NCBI GenBank assembly: GCA_036488875.1
Contig: DASXGW010000014.1
Location: 62,001 to 126,000 of the forward strand
Origin: Candidatus Baltobacteraceae bacterium
GTDB lineage: Bacteria; Vulcanimicrobiota; Vulcanimicrobiia; Vulcanimicrobiales; Vulcanimicrobiaceae
Length of the DNA stretch: 64,000 nt
Direction: 5' to 3'
The translations under genes and the position numbers were made by a program. Under the pieces are notes generated by a model that made no database searches, was not told the origin of the DNA, and saw only the letters and a program-made list of their open reading frames with translations. Positions 24,616 through 32,489 of the stretch are shown here, one piece after another. Position 1 is the stretch's first letter; each line of letters begins with the position of its first letter.

Positions 24616-25962
24616 CTAAACTTTCGCTCCGAGCATCGCCGGGAGCGACCCGACGTCGTACCGCCCCGAGCGAAACTCCGCGGTCGCGAGCACCTCGCGA
24701 CAAAACTCGACCGTCGTGTTGACGCCTTCGATGACCGTCTCGCGCAGAGCGCGCTCCATGCGCGCGATCGCCGCGTCGCGCGTCTCGCCGTAGGCGACGA
24801 TCTTGGCGATCATCGAATCGTAGTACGGCGGAATCGTCGAGCCGGAGTGGACGTGGGTATCGACCCGAATGCCGGGACCTCCGGGGAAAACGACCTTTGA
24901 AACGCTGCCGGCTTGCGGGGCGAAGCCGTTGCGCGGATCTTCGGCGTTGACGCGACATTCGATCGCGTGGCCGCGCGCGACCAAATCGCGCTGCTCGTAG
25001 CCGAGCAGCTCGCCGGCAGCGATGCGAATCTGCTCTTTGACCAAGTCGATGCCGTATACCATCTCCGTGACCGGATGCTCGACTTGAATGCGCGTGTTCA
25101 TTTCCATAAAATACACGTCGTTGCCGCTAGCGAGGAACTCGAGCGTTCCGGCGTTGGTGTATTTCGAATACCGGCAGGCGCGGACGGCCATATCGTGCAG
25201 TTTGGAGCGCATCGCATCGCCGAGGTTGGGTGCCGGCGCTTCTTCGACGAGTTTTTGATGCGACGGCTTTTGCATCGAGCAGTCGCGCTCACCGAGGTGA
25301 ACGATGTTTCCGCTTTCGTCGCCGAGGACTTGCACCTCGATGTGGCGCGGATTGAGGATGAGCTTTTCCATATACACGCGGCCGTCTTTGAAGCTCGCTT
25401 CGGCCTCGGCCGTGGCGCTCGCGAACGCGCGCTCGAGCTCTTCGGGACGCTCGACCACGCGCATGCCCTTGCCGCCGCCCCCGGCCGTTGCTTTGAGTAG
25501 CACGGGATACCCGAACGACTCCGCGTGTTTACGCGCCTCTTTGGCGTTGGCGAGAATTCCGGTGCCGGGTGTCGTGGAGACACCCGCTTCGTGCATGATG
25601 CGCTTGGCGGTCGCCTTGTCACCCATGGCCGCGATCACCGACGGTTTGGGTCCGATGAACGTGAGGCCGTGATCGGCGCAGATCTCGGCAAAGCGCGCGT
25701 TCTCGGCAAGAAATCCGTAACCGGGATGAATGGCGTCGCAGCGCGTGATCAGCGCCGTCGAGATGATATTGGGAATGTTGAGATACGAACGGGGTACCGG
25801 ACCGGGGCCGACGCAAAACGCTTCGTCGGCCTGGCGAACGTGCAGCGACTCGCGGTCGGCTTCCGAGAAGATGGCCACCGTCGGTACGCCCAACTCTTGG
25901 CAGGCACGATTGATGCGCAGTGCGATCTCGCCGCGATTGGCGATCAAAACTTTCCGAAAAAT
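24616..25962 (-). CDS. accC: Acetyl-CoA carboxylase, biotin carboxylase subunit (predicted ATT start)
   Basis: A 448-residue ATP-grasp enzyme that carboxylates biotin on BCCP. Motifs are VLIANRGEIALRI at the start, FLAENARFAEIC near residue 80, the glycine-rich ATP loop GGGGKGMRVV near residues 163-172, and the active-site segments MEMNTRIQVEHPVTE near residues 286-300 and RDAAIARM. The frame has no ATG or GTG near this N-terminus. ATT at 25960-25962, with GAGG eight bases upstream, gives the standard (M)FRKVLIANRGE start. A TTG four codons later would delete the first beta-strand. Confidence 0.93.
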   Translation of the reverse strand: MFRKVLIANRGEIALRINRACQELGVPTVAIFSEADRESLHVRQADEAFCVGPGPVPRSYLNIPNIISTALITRCDAIHPGYGFLAENARFAEICADHGLTFIGPKPSVIAAMGDKATAKRIMHEAGVSTTPGTGILANAKEARKHAESFGYPVLLKATAGGGGKGMRVVERPEELERAFASATAEAEASFKDGRVYMEKLILNPRHIEVQVLGDESGNIVHLGERDCSMQKPSHQKLVEEAPAPNLGDAMRSKLHDMAVRACRYSKYTNAGTLEFLASGNDVYFMEMNTRIQVEHPVTEMVYGIDLVKEQIRIAAGELLGYEQRDLVARGHAIECRVNAEDPRNGFAPQAGSVSKVVFPGGPGIRVDTHVHSGSTIPPYYDSMIAKIVAYGETRDAAIARMERALRETVIEGVNTTVEFCREVLATAEFRSGRYDVGSLPAMLGAKV

Positions 25963-25966
25963 CGAT

Positions 25967-26389
25967 TTATCCTCGATCGACGAGAAACAGCGGTTGACCG
26001 TAGTCGACCGCCGCGCCGTCTTCGGCCGCGACCGACACGATCCGGCCACCGCCCAGACTTCGCACCGGATTGCGCATCCCCAACGCCTCGACGAAGGCCA
26101 GTTCGCGGTCGCCGTCGAGCAGTTCGCCTTCGAGCGGCGTGGGACGACTCAAACGGAAGATGCCGACGAGATCGGCCTTGATCGCATCGACGCGTAGCGG
26201 GGGCGGCTCCGGGGCGACGGCACCGTCGCTGGAGGCCACGGCGCCCACCGGTACGCCGGTCTTCCGGTACCGCGCGACTTCGATATCTTCATCGCCGCGC
26301 TCGACCCGCACGCGGACCGCGTCCGAGGCGGCGAGAAACTCGGCCAGACGGCGAACCCGGTCGGAGAGAGCATCCGCGTCGTTGGGCAT
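25967..26389 (-). CDS. AccB-like biotin/lipoyl-domain protein lacking the biotinylated lysine
   Basis: A 140-residue protein with BCCP layout: an N-terminal helical segment (LSDRVRRLAEFLAASD), a Pro-rich linker, and a C-terminal biotinyl-like barrel ending in the typical VDYGQPLFLVD. The attachment site, normally EA-Met-Lys-Met/Leu, reads EALGM: codon GGG (26078-26080) replaces Lys. The following residues (RNPVRS) also differ from the usual MNE(I/V)xA. It therefore cannot be biotinylated there. It sits 4 bases ahead of accC. Start ATG 26389 is preceded by GGGGGAAG. It could be a non-catalytic ACC partner, similar in logic to plant BADC proteins. Confidence 0.85.
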   Translation of the reverse strand: MPNDADALSDRVRRLAEFLAASDAVRVRVERGDEDIEVARYRKTGVPVGAVASSDGAVAPEPPPLRVDAIKADLVGIFRLSRPTPLEGELLDGDRELAFVEALGMRNPVRSLGGGRIVSVAAEDGAAVDYGQPLFLVDRG

Positions 26390-26474
26390 GAGCTTCCCCC
26401 GTTCGCGGCGGCGGGCGCCGGACCTCGCATCGGGTGTTCTGGGACGAAGCGGCCCTTCTGCCGAAAACCTGCTT

Positions 26475-28256
26475 GTGGCCACTTTGCTCCTTCACAACAA
26501 GGAGACCGACCTCGGCGACCTAGCCGTCCTGCTAAATAAAGCTGGCGTCTCGGTATTGGAGGTCGATTTCGAACGACTCCAAGCGCGCGGCGGGCTCGAG
26601 TCTATCGGCGCACCGCCCGCAACGGCGGTCGTCATCGTTCCCGAAAACGATCCTTCGCTCGCGTGGCTGCTCGACGATCCCGAAACGGCCGCGGTGCTGC
26701 ACCCGCCGGTCTCGCGGTCGTCACTCATCGTCGCGCTGCGCACCGCCGGGCGCGTCGAAACGATGCGCGCCTACCAGCGCATGGCCTACGAAAGCGACGA
26801 GCTGCTCACGATCGCGCGCGCGCTGTCGTCCGAGCGCGACTTACCCGCGCTGCAGCGGCTCATCGTCCACAAGGCGCGCCAACTCACCAACGCCGACGCC
26901 GGCAGCCTGTACGTCATCGAAGAACGCGATGGCGAGCGGCAGTTGCGTTTTGCCGTCGCGCAGACCGGTCCCAAAGACGAGGGTGTGCTTATTAACGCGC
27001 TGCTTCCGCTGTCGACCACGTCGATTGCGGGTTACGTCGCAGTAACGGGCAACGTCGCGCGCATCGCCGACGCTTACGCACTGCCCGAAGACGCGCCTTA
27101 TCGTTTCAACCGGGGTTTTGACGATTCGAACAACTATCGGACGAAGTCGATTCTCTGCGTGCCGATGCGCAACATGAGCGGCGAGACGATCGGCGCGATT
27201 CAACTCATCAATCACAAACCGTTTTTTGGTTTGGTCCTCGAATCGCCGCAACATACCGAAGACGTGGTTACGCCGTTTGACGACCACGAAGAGAACGTAT
27301 TATCGGCGCTGGCTTCGCAAGCGGCCGTCGCGATGGAAAACGCGCGCTTGGTCGATGCCATTCAGAATCTGTTCGAACGCTTCGTGCATGCGTCGGTCAA
27401 GGCGATCGAAGTCCGCGACAAATCCACGCAAGGTCACTCGGAACGCGTTGCGGCGCTCACGGTCGCCCAAGCCGAAACGATCAACCGCATCGATGCCGGT
27501 CCGTTGCGCGAGCTGCGTTTCTCGCCGGATCAGATCCTCGAGATTCGGTATGCGTCGCTGCTGCACGATTTCGGCAAGGTCGCCGTTCCCGAATACATCT
27601 TCGGCAAGTCGAAGAAGTTGCCCGACGGGCGGCTCGACACCATTCGCTTGCGCTTTCTTCTAGCCATCGAGCAAGCCGGCAACGACATCGACAAGGAAGC
27701 GTTGCGCGGGCTGTTGGCCAAGCTCGAAGCCGCCAACGAGCCCAACGTCGTCGGCAATCGCGGCGACGAAGCACTGCTCGACGCACTCGCTCGGCGCTAT
27801 CAAGACGTCACCGAGCCGCGGGCGCTGCTCGACCCCGCCGAGTACGAGTATCTGACGATCCCGCGTGGATCGCTGTCCGACGAAGAGCGCGACCGCATGC
27901 AGGAGCACGTCACGCAATCGTTTCTGTTCTTGCGCGAGATCCCGTGGCAAGAAACGCCATGGCGCGGCGTCGCCGAGCTGGCGTACGGCCACCACGAGCA
28001 TCTCGACGGTACCGGCTACCCGCGCAAACTCGCGGGCGATCAAATCTTGCCGCAGGTGCGCATGATGACGATCAGCGACGTGTACGACGCGCTGACCGCG
28101 GCCGATCGCCCCTACAAGAAAGGCATGCCGACCGATCGCGCGCTCGACATTCTGCGCAAAGAGTTCGTGGATCGCGGCAAGATCGACGGTCTGCTCCTCG
28201 ACGTCTTCATCAACGAGCGGCTCTTCGACCTGACCGCAGCGCAAAAGGCCAGTTGA
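26475..28256 (+). CDS. GAF domain plus HD-GYP cyclic-di-GMP phosphodiesterase-type protein
   Basis: About 593 residues. An N-terminal pseudo-receiver-like segment (1-100) is followed by a GAF domain (about 110-290, with DAGSLYVIEE and KSILCVPM) and an HD-GYP domain with HDFGK at 364-368 and HHEHLDGTGYP near residue 515. A 60-residue insertion separates the HD and GYP parts. HD-GYP enzymes hydrolyse c-di-GMP, and the metal ligands look intact. Start GTG 26475 is preferred because upstream alternatives lie inside the divergent accB-like gene. The next gene begins one base after its stop. Confidence 0.88.
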   Translation: MATLLLHNKETDLGDLAVLLNKAGVSVLEVDFERLQARGGLESIGAPPATAVVIVPENDPSLAWLLDDPETAAVLHPPVSRSSLIVALRTAGRVETMRAYQRMAYESDELLTIARALSSERDLPALQRLIVHKARQLTNADAGSLYVIEERDGERQLRFAVAQTGPKDEGVLINALLPLSTTSIAGYVAVTGNVARIADAYALPEDAPYRFNRGFDDSNNYRTKSILCVPMRNMSGETIGAIQLINHKPFFGLVLESPQHTEDVVTPFDDHEENVLSALASQAAVAMENARLVDAIQNLFERFVHASVKAIEVRDKSTQGHSERVAALTVAQAETINRIDAGPLRELRFSPDQILEIRYASLLHDFGKVAVPEYIFGKSKKLPDGRLDTIRLRFLLAIEQAGNDIDKEALRGLLAKLEAANEPNVVGNRGDEALLDALARRYQDVTEPRALLDPAEYEYLTIPRGSLSDEERDRMQEHVTQSFLFLREIPWQETPWRGVAELAYGHHEHLDGTGYPRKLAGDQILPQVRMMTISDVYDALTAADRPYKKGMPTDRALDILRKEFVDRGKIDGLLLDVFINERLFDLTAAQKAS

Positions 28257-28257
28257 G

Positions 28258-28578
28258 ATGTTCGCCGACGCGGCTCAAGCTGCGCGCGTCGCCATCATCG
28301 CGTATGCCGAAAACGCCGGGCATCTCGGCGCTGCGCCCCTGGTCGAACCGGTTGCCGTCGTCGATGATTACGCCTTGGCCGATTGGACCGCCGGAGTCAA
28401 GCAAGGCGAAGCGCTGCTCGTGCTGCGCGACGGAAAGTGGCACGTCGTCGCGTTCGAAAACAGCTCGCTAGCCGACGCGCACTATCTCACGATTCGGTAT
28501 AAGGTGCCCGAAGCTGAAGCCGCGGAACTGGTCAAGACGCTGCTCGCCGCTGAAAAGAGCGAAAACATCCGGCCTTAA
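28258..28578 (+). CDS. Small protein of unknown function downstream of HD-GYP gene
   Basis: A 106-residue protein starting one base after the HD-GYP stop (TGA-G-ATG), so the two genes are surely co-expressed. The middle (VVDDYALADWTAG followed by GEALLVLRDGKWHVVAFE) resembles the DYA-ADW...G-ALL...W-VV core seen in proteins annotated as copper-uptake-associated, but lacks their Cys. There is no signal peptide and no catalytic motif. It might bind the phosphodiesterase or be a stand-alone ligand domain; both are guesses. Confidence 0.7.
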   Translation: MFADAAQAARVAIIAYAENAGHLGAAPLVEPVAVVDDYALADWTAGVKQGEALLVLRDGKWHVVAFENSSLADAHYLTIRYKVPEAEAAELVKTLLAAEKSENIRP

Positions 28579-29033
28579 GGGAGACGAACGATTCCGCGGC
28601 GCTCAGATGCGTCCAACGCGTCACGTAGGGGCGCATAACCGGGATCGATTTCGGCCAGCGGCACCAGTACGAAGCCGCGGCGATGCAGCTCGGCGTGCGG
28701 AATGTGGAAGTCCGGTTCGTCGATCGTTGCGTCGTCGTACGTCAAGAGATCGAGATCGATAACGCGCGGCCCCCAGCGCTCGCCGGGCGTCCGCCCCAAA
28801 CGGCGCTCCGCGGTTTTGAGCGCCTCGAGCAGCGCGCGCGGTGCCAGCGCCGTTTCCAACAGCGCGACGGCGTTGACGAAATCGGGCTGATCGGTTTTTC
28901 CCCACGGCGGCGTGCGATAGAGTGACGAGCGAAGCAAAACGATGCCCAGCGCGCCGAGCGCATCAAAACCGCGCCCGACGTTGCGCGCCGGATCGCCGGC
29001 ATTCGAACCCAGCGCAATGTACGCGCGGCTCAT
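28575..29033 (-). CDS. folK: 2-amino-4-hydroxy-6-hydroxymethyldihydropteridine pyrophosphokinase
   Basis: A 152-residue HPPK of folate synthesis, transferring pyrophosphate from ATP to the pterin alcohol. Family landmarks are AYIALGSNAGDP at the N-terminus, RTPPWGKTDQPDFVNAV near residues 42-58, and the signature RWGPRVIDLDLLTYDD near residues 91-106. Start ATG 29033 overlaps the folB stop (ATGA). It is the last gene of the moaC-moaB-folC-folP-folB-folK operon. Confidence 0.96.
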   Translation of the reverse strand: MSRAYIALGSNAGDPARNVGRGFDALGALGIVLLRSSLYRTPPWGKTDQPDFVNAVALLETALAPRALLEALKTAERRLGRTPGERWGPRVIDLDLLTYDDATIDEPDFHIPHAELHRRGFVLVPLAEIDPGYAPLRDALDASERRGIVRLP

Positions 29034-29377
29034 CGCCGGCGCTCGAGCGTTACCGACGGCGTCGCGCCGGCCAGGATCTCGGGCTTTGCAATCGTGAGCT
29101 GCGCGAATCGCACGCGCTCGTCTTCGAAGACCGCGTCGAGCAGCTCGCGCGCCAACCGCTCGAGCAGCGCAAACGAGGTGCTCGCGACCACCGTAACGAG
29201 CCGGCGGTGCAGCACCGCGTAATCCAGCGTGTCCGACAGCGCATCGCTGCGCTCGGCGGCGCTCGTATCGAGCTCGACGAGGAGATCGATGTCGAAGGGC
29301 TGTTCGCGTTCGCGCTCCCCGGGATCGGCGCCATGCCGCCCGAACGCGCGCAGCTTGCGCAGCGCTATCGTTCCCAT
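29030..29377 (-). CDS. folB: Dihydroneopterin aldolase
   Basis: A 115-residue FolB that splits dihydroneopterin to the hydroxymethylpterin used by FolK. The typical start IALRKLRAFGRHGADPGERE near residues 4-23 and PFDIDLLVELD near residues 27-37 are seen, with the catalytic Lys in LTIAKPEILAG near residues 94-104. It overlaps folP by 13 bases and folK by 4. Confidence 0.94.
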   Translation of the reverse strand: MGTIALRKLRAFGRHGADPGEREREQPFDIDLLVELDTSAAERSDALSDTLDYAVLHRRLVTVVASTSFALLERLARELLDAVFEDERVRFAQLTIAKPEILAGATPSVTLERRR

Positions 29378-30231
29378 GCGTCGGGCCTCCAATCGCGAAC
29401 GATCGCGTCGGCAACCGCGACGGCATCGCGTGCCGCCGCAACGTCGTGAACGCGCACGACGTCGATGCCCGCGTTCACGGCCAGCGCCGTCACCGCGACG
29501 GTGCCGAAGACGCGGTCGCGCGGCTCGCGTCCCGTGAGTTTGCCGATGGTCGACTTTCGCGACGCACCGATCAACGTCGGGAAGCCCAGACCGCAGAGGC
29601 GATCGAGCGAGCGCAGCACGGCGAGGTTCTGATCGGGCGTTTTTCCGAAACCGATACCCGGATCGAGAAGAATGCGTTCGGCCGCGACGCCGCGCAGCAC
29701 CGCGCGCGTCGCGCAGTCGTCGAGGTACGCGAGCACCGCGTCGACCACGTCTGCGTCGTACTCCGTACCGTGCTGGTTGTGCATGACGACCAACGGCATG
29801 TCCAGCTCGGCCACCGCGTCCAACAGCGCGTCGGGCGCACCCCATACGCAGTTGACGATGTCGGCGCCCGCCGCGTGCGCGGCGCGCGCGACGCCCGGTT
29901 TGTAGGTATCGATCGAGATCGGCGCGTGCGGCAGATGTTCGCGCACTTCGGAGATGACCGGCACGACGCGCTCGATCTCGATCGATTCGTCGACCGGCTG
30001 ATGGCCCGGACGCGTCGACTCGCCTCCGACGTCGAGCAGATCGGCGCCGGCGCCCCATTGGACGAACGCGTGCGCGACCGCGCCGCGCGCTTCGGCAATG
30101 CCGTCGCCGGAAAACGAATCCGGCGTGACGTTCACGATCCCCATCACGTAGGTGCGCTCTCCCCACACCAGGCGCGCATCGCGCAGCTGCAGCGCGCCGC
30201 GCTCACGCGATTCCGGCAACGTGCCCCGCAA
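29365..30231 (-). CDS. folP: Dihydropteroate synthase
   Basis: A 288-residue TIM-barrel enzyme joining pterin and p-aminobenzoate. Signatures are MGIVNVTPDSFSGDG near residues 30-44 and DVGGESTRPGH near residues 62-72, plus the C-terminal RVHDVAAARDA. The TTG start at 30231 lies 29 bases inside the end of folC. An ATG at residue 30 would cut the first strand motif context, so the upstream start is preferred but not certain. Confidence 0.95.
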   Translation of the reverse strand: MRGTLPESRERGALQLRDARLVWGERTYVMGIVNVTPDSFSGDGIAEARGAVAHAFVQWGAGADLLDVGGESTRPGHQPVDESIEIERVVPVISEVREHLPHAPISIDTYKPGVARAAHAAGADIVNCVWGAPDALLDAVAELDMPLVVMHNQHGTEYDADVVDAVLAYLDDCATRAVLRGVAAERILLDPGIGFGKTPDQNLAVLRSLDRLCGLGFPTLIGASRKSTIGKLTGREPRDRVFGTVAVTALAVNAGIDVVRVHDVAAARDAVAVADAIVRDWRPDAWER

Positions 30232-31525
30232 ACCGGCTGCGCAGCGTCGCGACCACGTACGTCGATCCCGTTACGACGACCACGTCGCCGGTCGCCGCGC
30301 CGCGCAGCGCCGTGGCAAACGCTTCGACCGGATCGTCGATCGCACGCCCGAACGTACCGAGCGACGCGGCGATCTCGTTCAAGCGCTGCGGTGCAATGGC
30401 GGGTCGACCGGCCGCTTCGAACGACGTCAACGTCATCGTTCCCGGAAGCGTCGCCAACGCCGCCAAGATGCCGCCGGCATCTTTGCTTTCGCCGATCGCG
30501 ACGACGTAGTGCACGCGGCTGCGATCGAATCGTTCGCGCAGCGCCGCGACGAGATGCTGCGCTTTCTCGGCATTGTGCGCGATGTCGAAGACGACCGCCG
30601 GCGACCCCTCGACGATCTCCATCCGCCCGGGAATCGAGAGCGTGGCGAATCCTCGCTCGACGGCATTGGCCGGCACGCGCAACGGCGGCTGCAGCTGCTC
30701 GATGACGGCGATCGCCGTGGCGGCGTTGATCCGTTGAAACGCTCCGGCAACCGGCGTACGAATGCGATAGCGCGTACGAGCGGTCACCACGTCGAACGTC
30801 TGCAGATTGCCGGTCGGCTCGACACGCGCCCAATCGGCAACGCGTACCAAACGCGCCCCGGCCTGTGCCGCACACGACTCGATCGCTACGTAGGCTTCCG
30901 GCGGGACGTCGGCAACCACCAAAGGTACGCCGGATTTGGCGATGCCGGCTTTTTCGCGCGCGATCGCATCGAGCGTTTCACCCAGAACTTCGGTATGATC
31001 GTAGCCGACCGACGTGATTGCCGCCACCTCGGGCTGCAGAACGTTGGTACCGTCGAGACGTCCGCCCAGGCCGACTTCGACGACGGCGGCGGCGACGCGT
31101 TCCCGCGCAAAATACGTCAACGCCAGCGCGAGCAGCGTTTCGTAATACGTCGGCCGGCCTAAATCATCGGCAATCACGCACTCGATGGCGGGCATCATTT
31201 CGTCGAGCAGCGCCGCGAATCGCTGCCGGTCGATCGGCACGCCGTCGATGCGCGCGCGCTCGGTCGGATCGTGCAGATGCGGTTTGGTGTGCAGGCCGAC
31301 GCGCAAACCGCCGGCGCTCAGCGCAGCGGCGATCATCGTGCTGGTCGATCCTTTGCCGCTCGTTCCGCCGACGTGAATGGTCGGATATGCTAGATGCGGG
31401 TCGCCCAACTCGCGCAGCAGCGCGCGAATGCGATCGAGTTTATACGACGTTCGCGGCGAAATCGTTTCGTTGATCGTTCCGAGCAAATACTCGTTCGCGC
31501 GTTCGTACGCGCCGCTTTCGGTCAC
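30203..31525 (-). CDS. folC: Folylpolyglutamate synthase / dihydrofolate synthase
   Basis: A 440-residue Mur-ligase-type enzyme adding glutamate to (dihydro)folate. The P-loop is HVGGTSGKGSTSTM near residues 50-63. The family segments EVGLGGRLDGTNV near residues 135-147 and SVGYDHTEVLG follow, with VVFDIAHNAEKAQ near residue 313. The GTG start (31525) overlaps the moaB stop as GTGA; upstream in-frame sequence is a shadow of moaB. Confidence 0.95.
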   Translation of the reverse strand: MTESGAYERANEYLLGTINETISPRTSYKLDRIRALLRELGDPHLAYPTIHVGGTSGKGSTSTMIAAALSAGGLRVGLHTKPHLHDPTERARIDGVPIDRQRFAALLDEMMPAIECVIADDLGRPTYYETLLALALTYFARERVAAAVVEVGLGGRLDGTNVLQPEVAAITSVGYDHTEVLGETLDAIAREKAGIAKSGVPLVVADVPPEAYVAIESCAAQAGARLVRVADWARVEPTGNLQTFDVVTARTRYRIRTPVAGAFQRINAATAIAVIEQLQPPLRVPANAVERGFATLSIPGRMEIVEGSPAVVFDIAHNAEKAQHLVAALRERFDRSRVHYVVAIGESKDAGGILAALATLPGTMTLTSFEAAGRPAIAPQRLNEIAASLGTFGRAIDDPVEAFATALRGAATGDVVVVTGSTYVVATLRSRFAGHVAGIA

Positions 31526-32004
31526 GCGTGGCCGGCCGTGCCGGCCAAAAGCTCGAGCGCGTGCGGCAGCACCGTCGCAATGACGTCGATCGACTCTTCG
31601 ACGGCTTTGGGGCTTCCGGGAAGGTTGACGATCAGCGTGCGATGACGCACGCCGGCAACCGCGCGCGACAGCATCGCCGTCTTCACGTGAGGAACCGACG
31701 CGGCGCGAATGGCCTCGGGAATTCCCGGTACGTGGTAGTCGAGGATCGCCGCGGTCGCTTCGGGCGTGCGGTCGCGGGACGAGAGTCCGGTTCCGCCGCT
31801 GGTGAGCACGAGCTGCGCAGCCCCCGAGTCGGCGATCTCGATGAGTTCGGCTTGCAGTGCGGCCGCGTCGTCGGGGAGCACGCGTTCGCGAACGACGTCG
31901 TACGCGTCCCCGAGCCGTTCCTTCATGACGGGAATGCACGCGTCTGCCCGCTCTCCGCTTGCCGCCCGATCGGAAAGCACGACGAGCGCTACGGAAAATT
32001 TCAT
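31522..32004 (-). CDS. MoaB/MogA-type molybdopterin adenylyltransferase
   Basis: A 160-residue MoCF-biosynthesis protein. It shows VVLSDRAASGERAD near residues 8-21, the GGTG loop TSGGTGLSSRDRTPEA near residues 69-84, and LPGSPKAVEES near residues 127-137. Members adenylylate molybdopterin before Mo insertion by MoeA (a moeA gene lies at 59421-60683). It overlaps moaC by 4 bases. MoaB and MogA cannot be told apart reliably here. Confidence 0.92.
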   Translation of the reverse strand: MKFSVALVVLSDRAASGERADACIPVMKERLGDAYDVVRERVLPDDAAALQAELIEIADSGAAQLVLTSGGTGLSSRDRTPEATAAILDYHVPGIPEAIRAASVPHVKTAMLSRAVAGVRHRTLIVNLPGSPKAVEESIDVIATVLPHALELLAGTAGHA

Positions 32005-32489
32005 TCGAGGCCTTTACGTACCCAGCGCCCCGATTTTCCTCCGGTCTTCTCGAGCAGCACGACCGATTCGATTTCGATGCCTTTGTCGACGGCTTTGGTC
32101 ATGTCGTAAACGGTCAACGCCGCGATCGACGCCGCGACGAGCGCTTCGAGCTCCACGCCGGTTCGTCCGACGGTTCGCGCCTCGGTTTCGATCCGCAGCG
32201 CGCCGTCGGCAGTCCACTCAAAGCGGACGTCGACCTTAGCTAGCGGCAGCGGATGAGCGAGCGGGATCAGCGTGCCCGTCTGCTTGGCCGCCATAATCCC
32301 TGCGAGCTGCGCGGCGACAAACGCGTCGCCCTTTGGAAGCGTGGCTTCGCGCAGCGCTCGTTGCGCTTGCGCGCTCATGCGCACCAATGCTTGCGCCCGA
32401 GCGGTTCGCGCAGATTCGCCCTTGTCGGAGACGTCTACCATGGAAATGCTGCCGTCGGCGGCGATATGTGAGGGTTTCGGGTCGGTCAT
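32001..32489 (-). CDS. moaC: Cyclic pyranopterin monophosphate synthase
   Basis: A 162-residue MoaC. It shows the N-terminal signature MVDVSDKGESARTARA near residues 17-32, IMAAKQTGTLIPLAHPLPL near residues 65-83 and the conserved GVELEALVAASIAALTVYDM near residues 112-131, including the catalytic Lys in DMTKAVDKG. It catalyses the second half of cPMP formation with MoaA (not in window). Its start codon overlaps, on the opposite strand, the start of the divergent HD-GYP-like gene. Confidence 0.96.
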   Translation of the reverse strand: MTDPKPSHIAADGSISMVDVSDKGESARTARAQALVRMSAQAQRALREATLPKGDAFVAAQLAGIMAAKQTGTLIPLAHPLPLAKVDVRFEWTADGALRIETEARTVGRTGVELEALVAASIAALTVYDMTKAVDKGIEIESVVLLEKTGGKSGRWVRKGLE

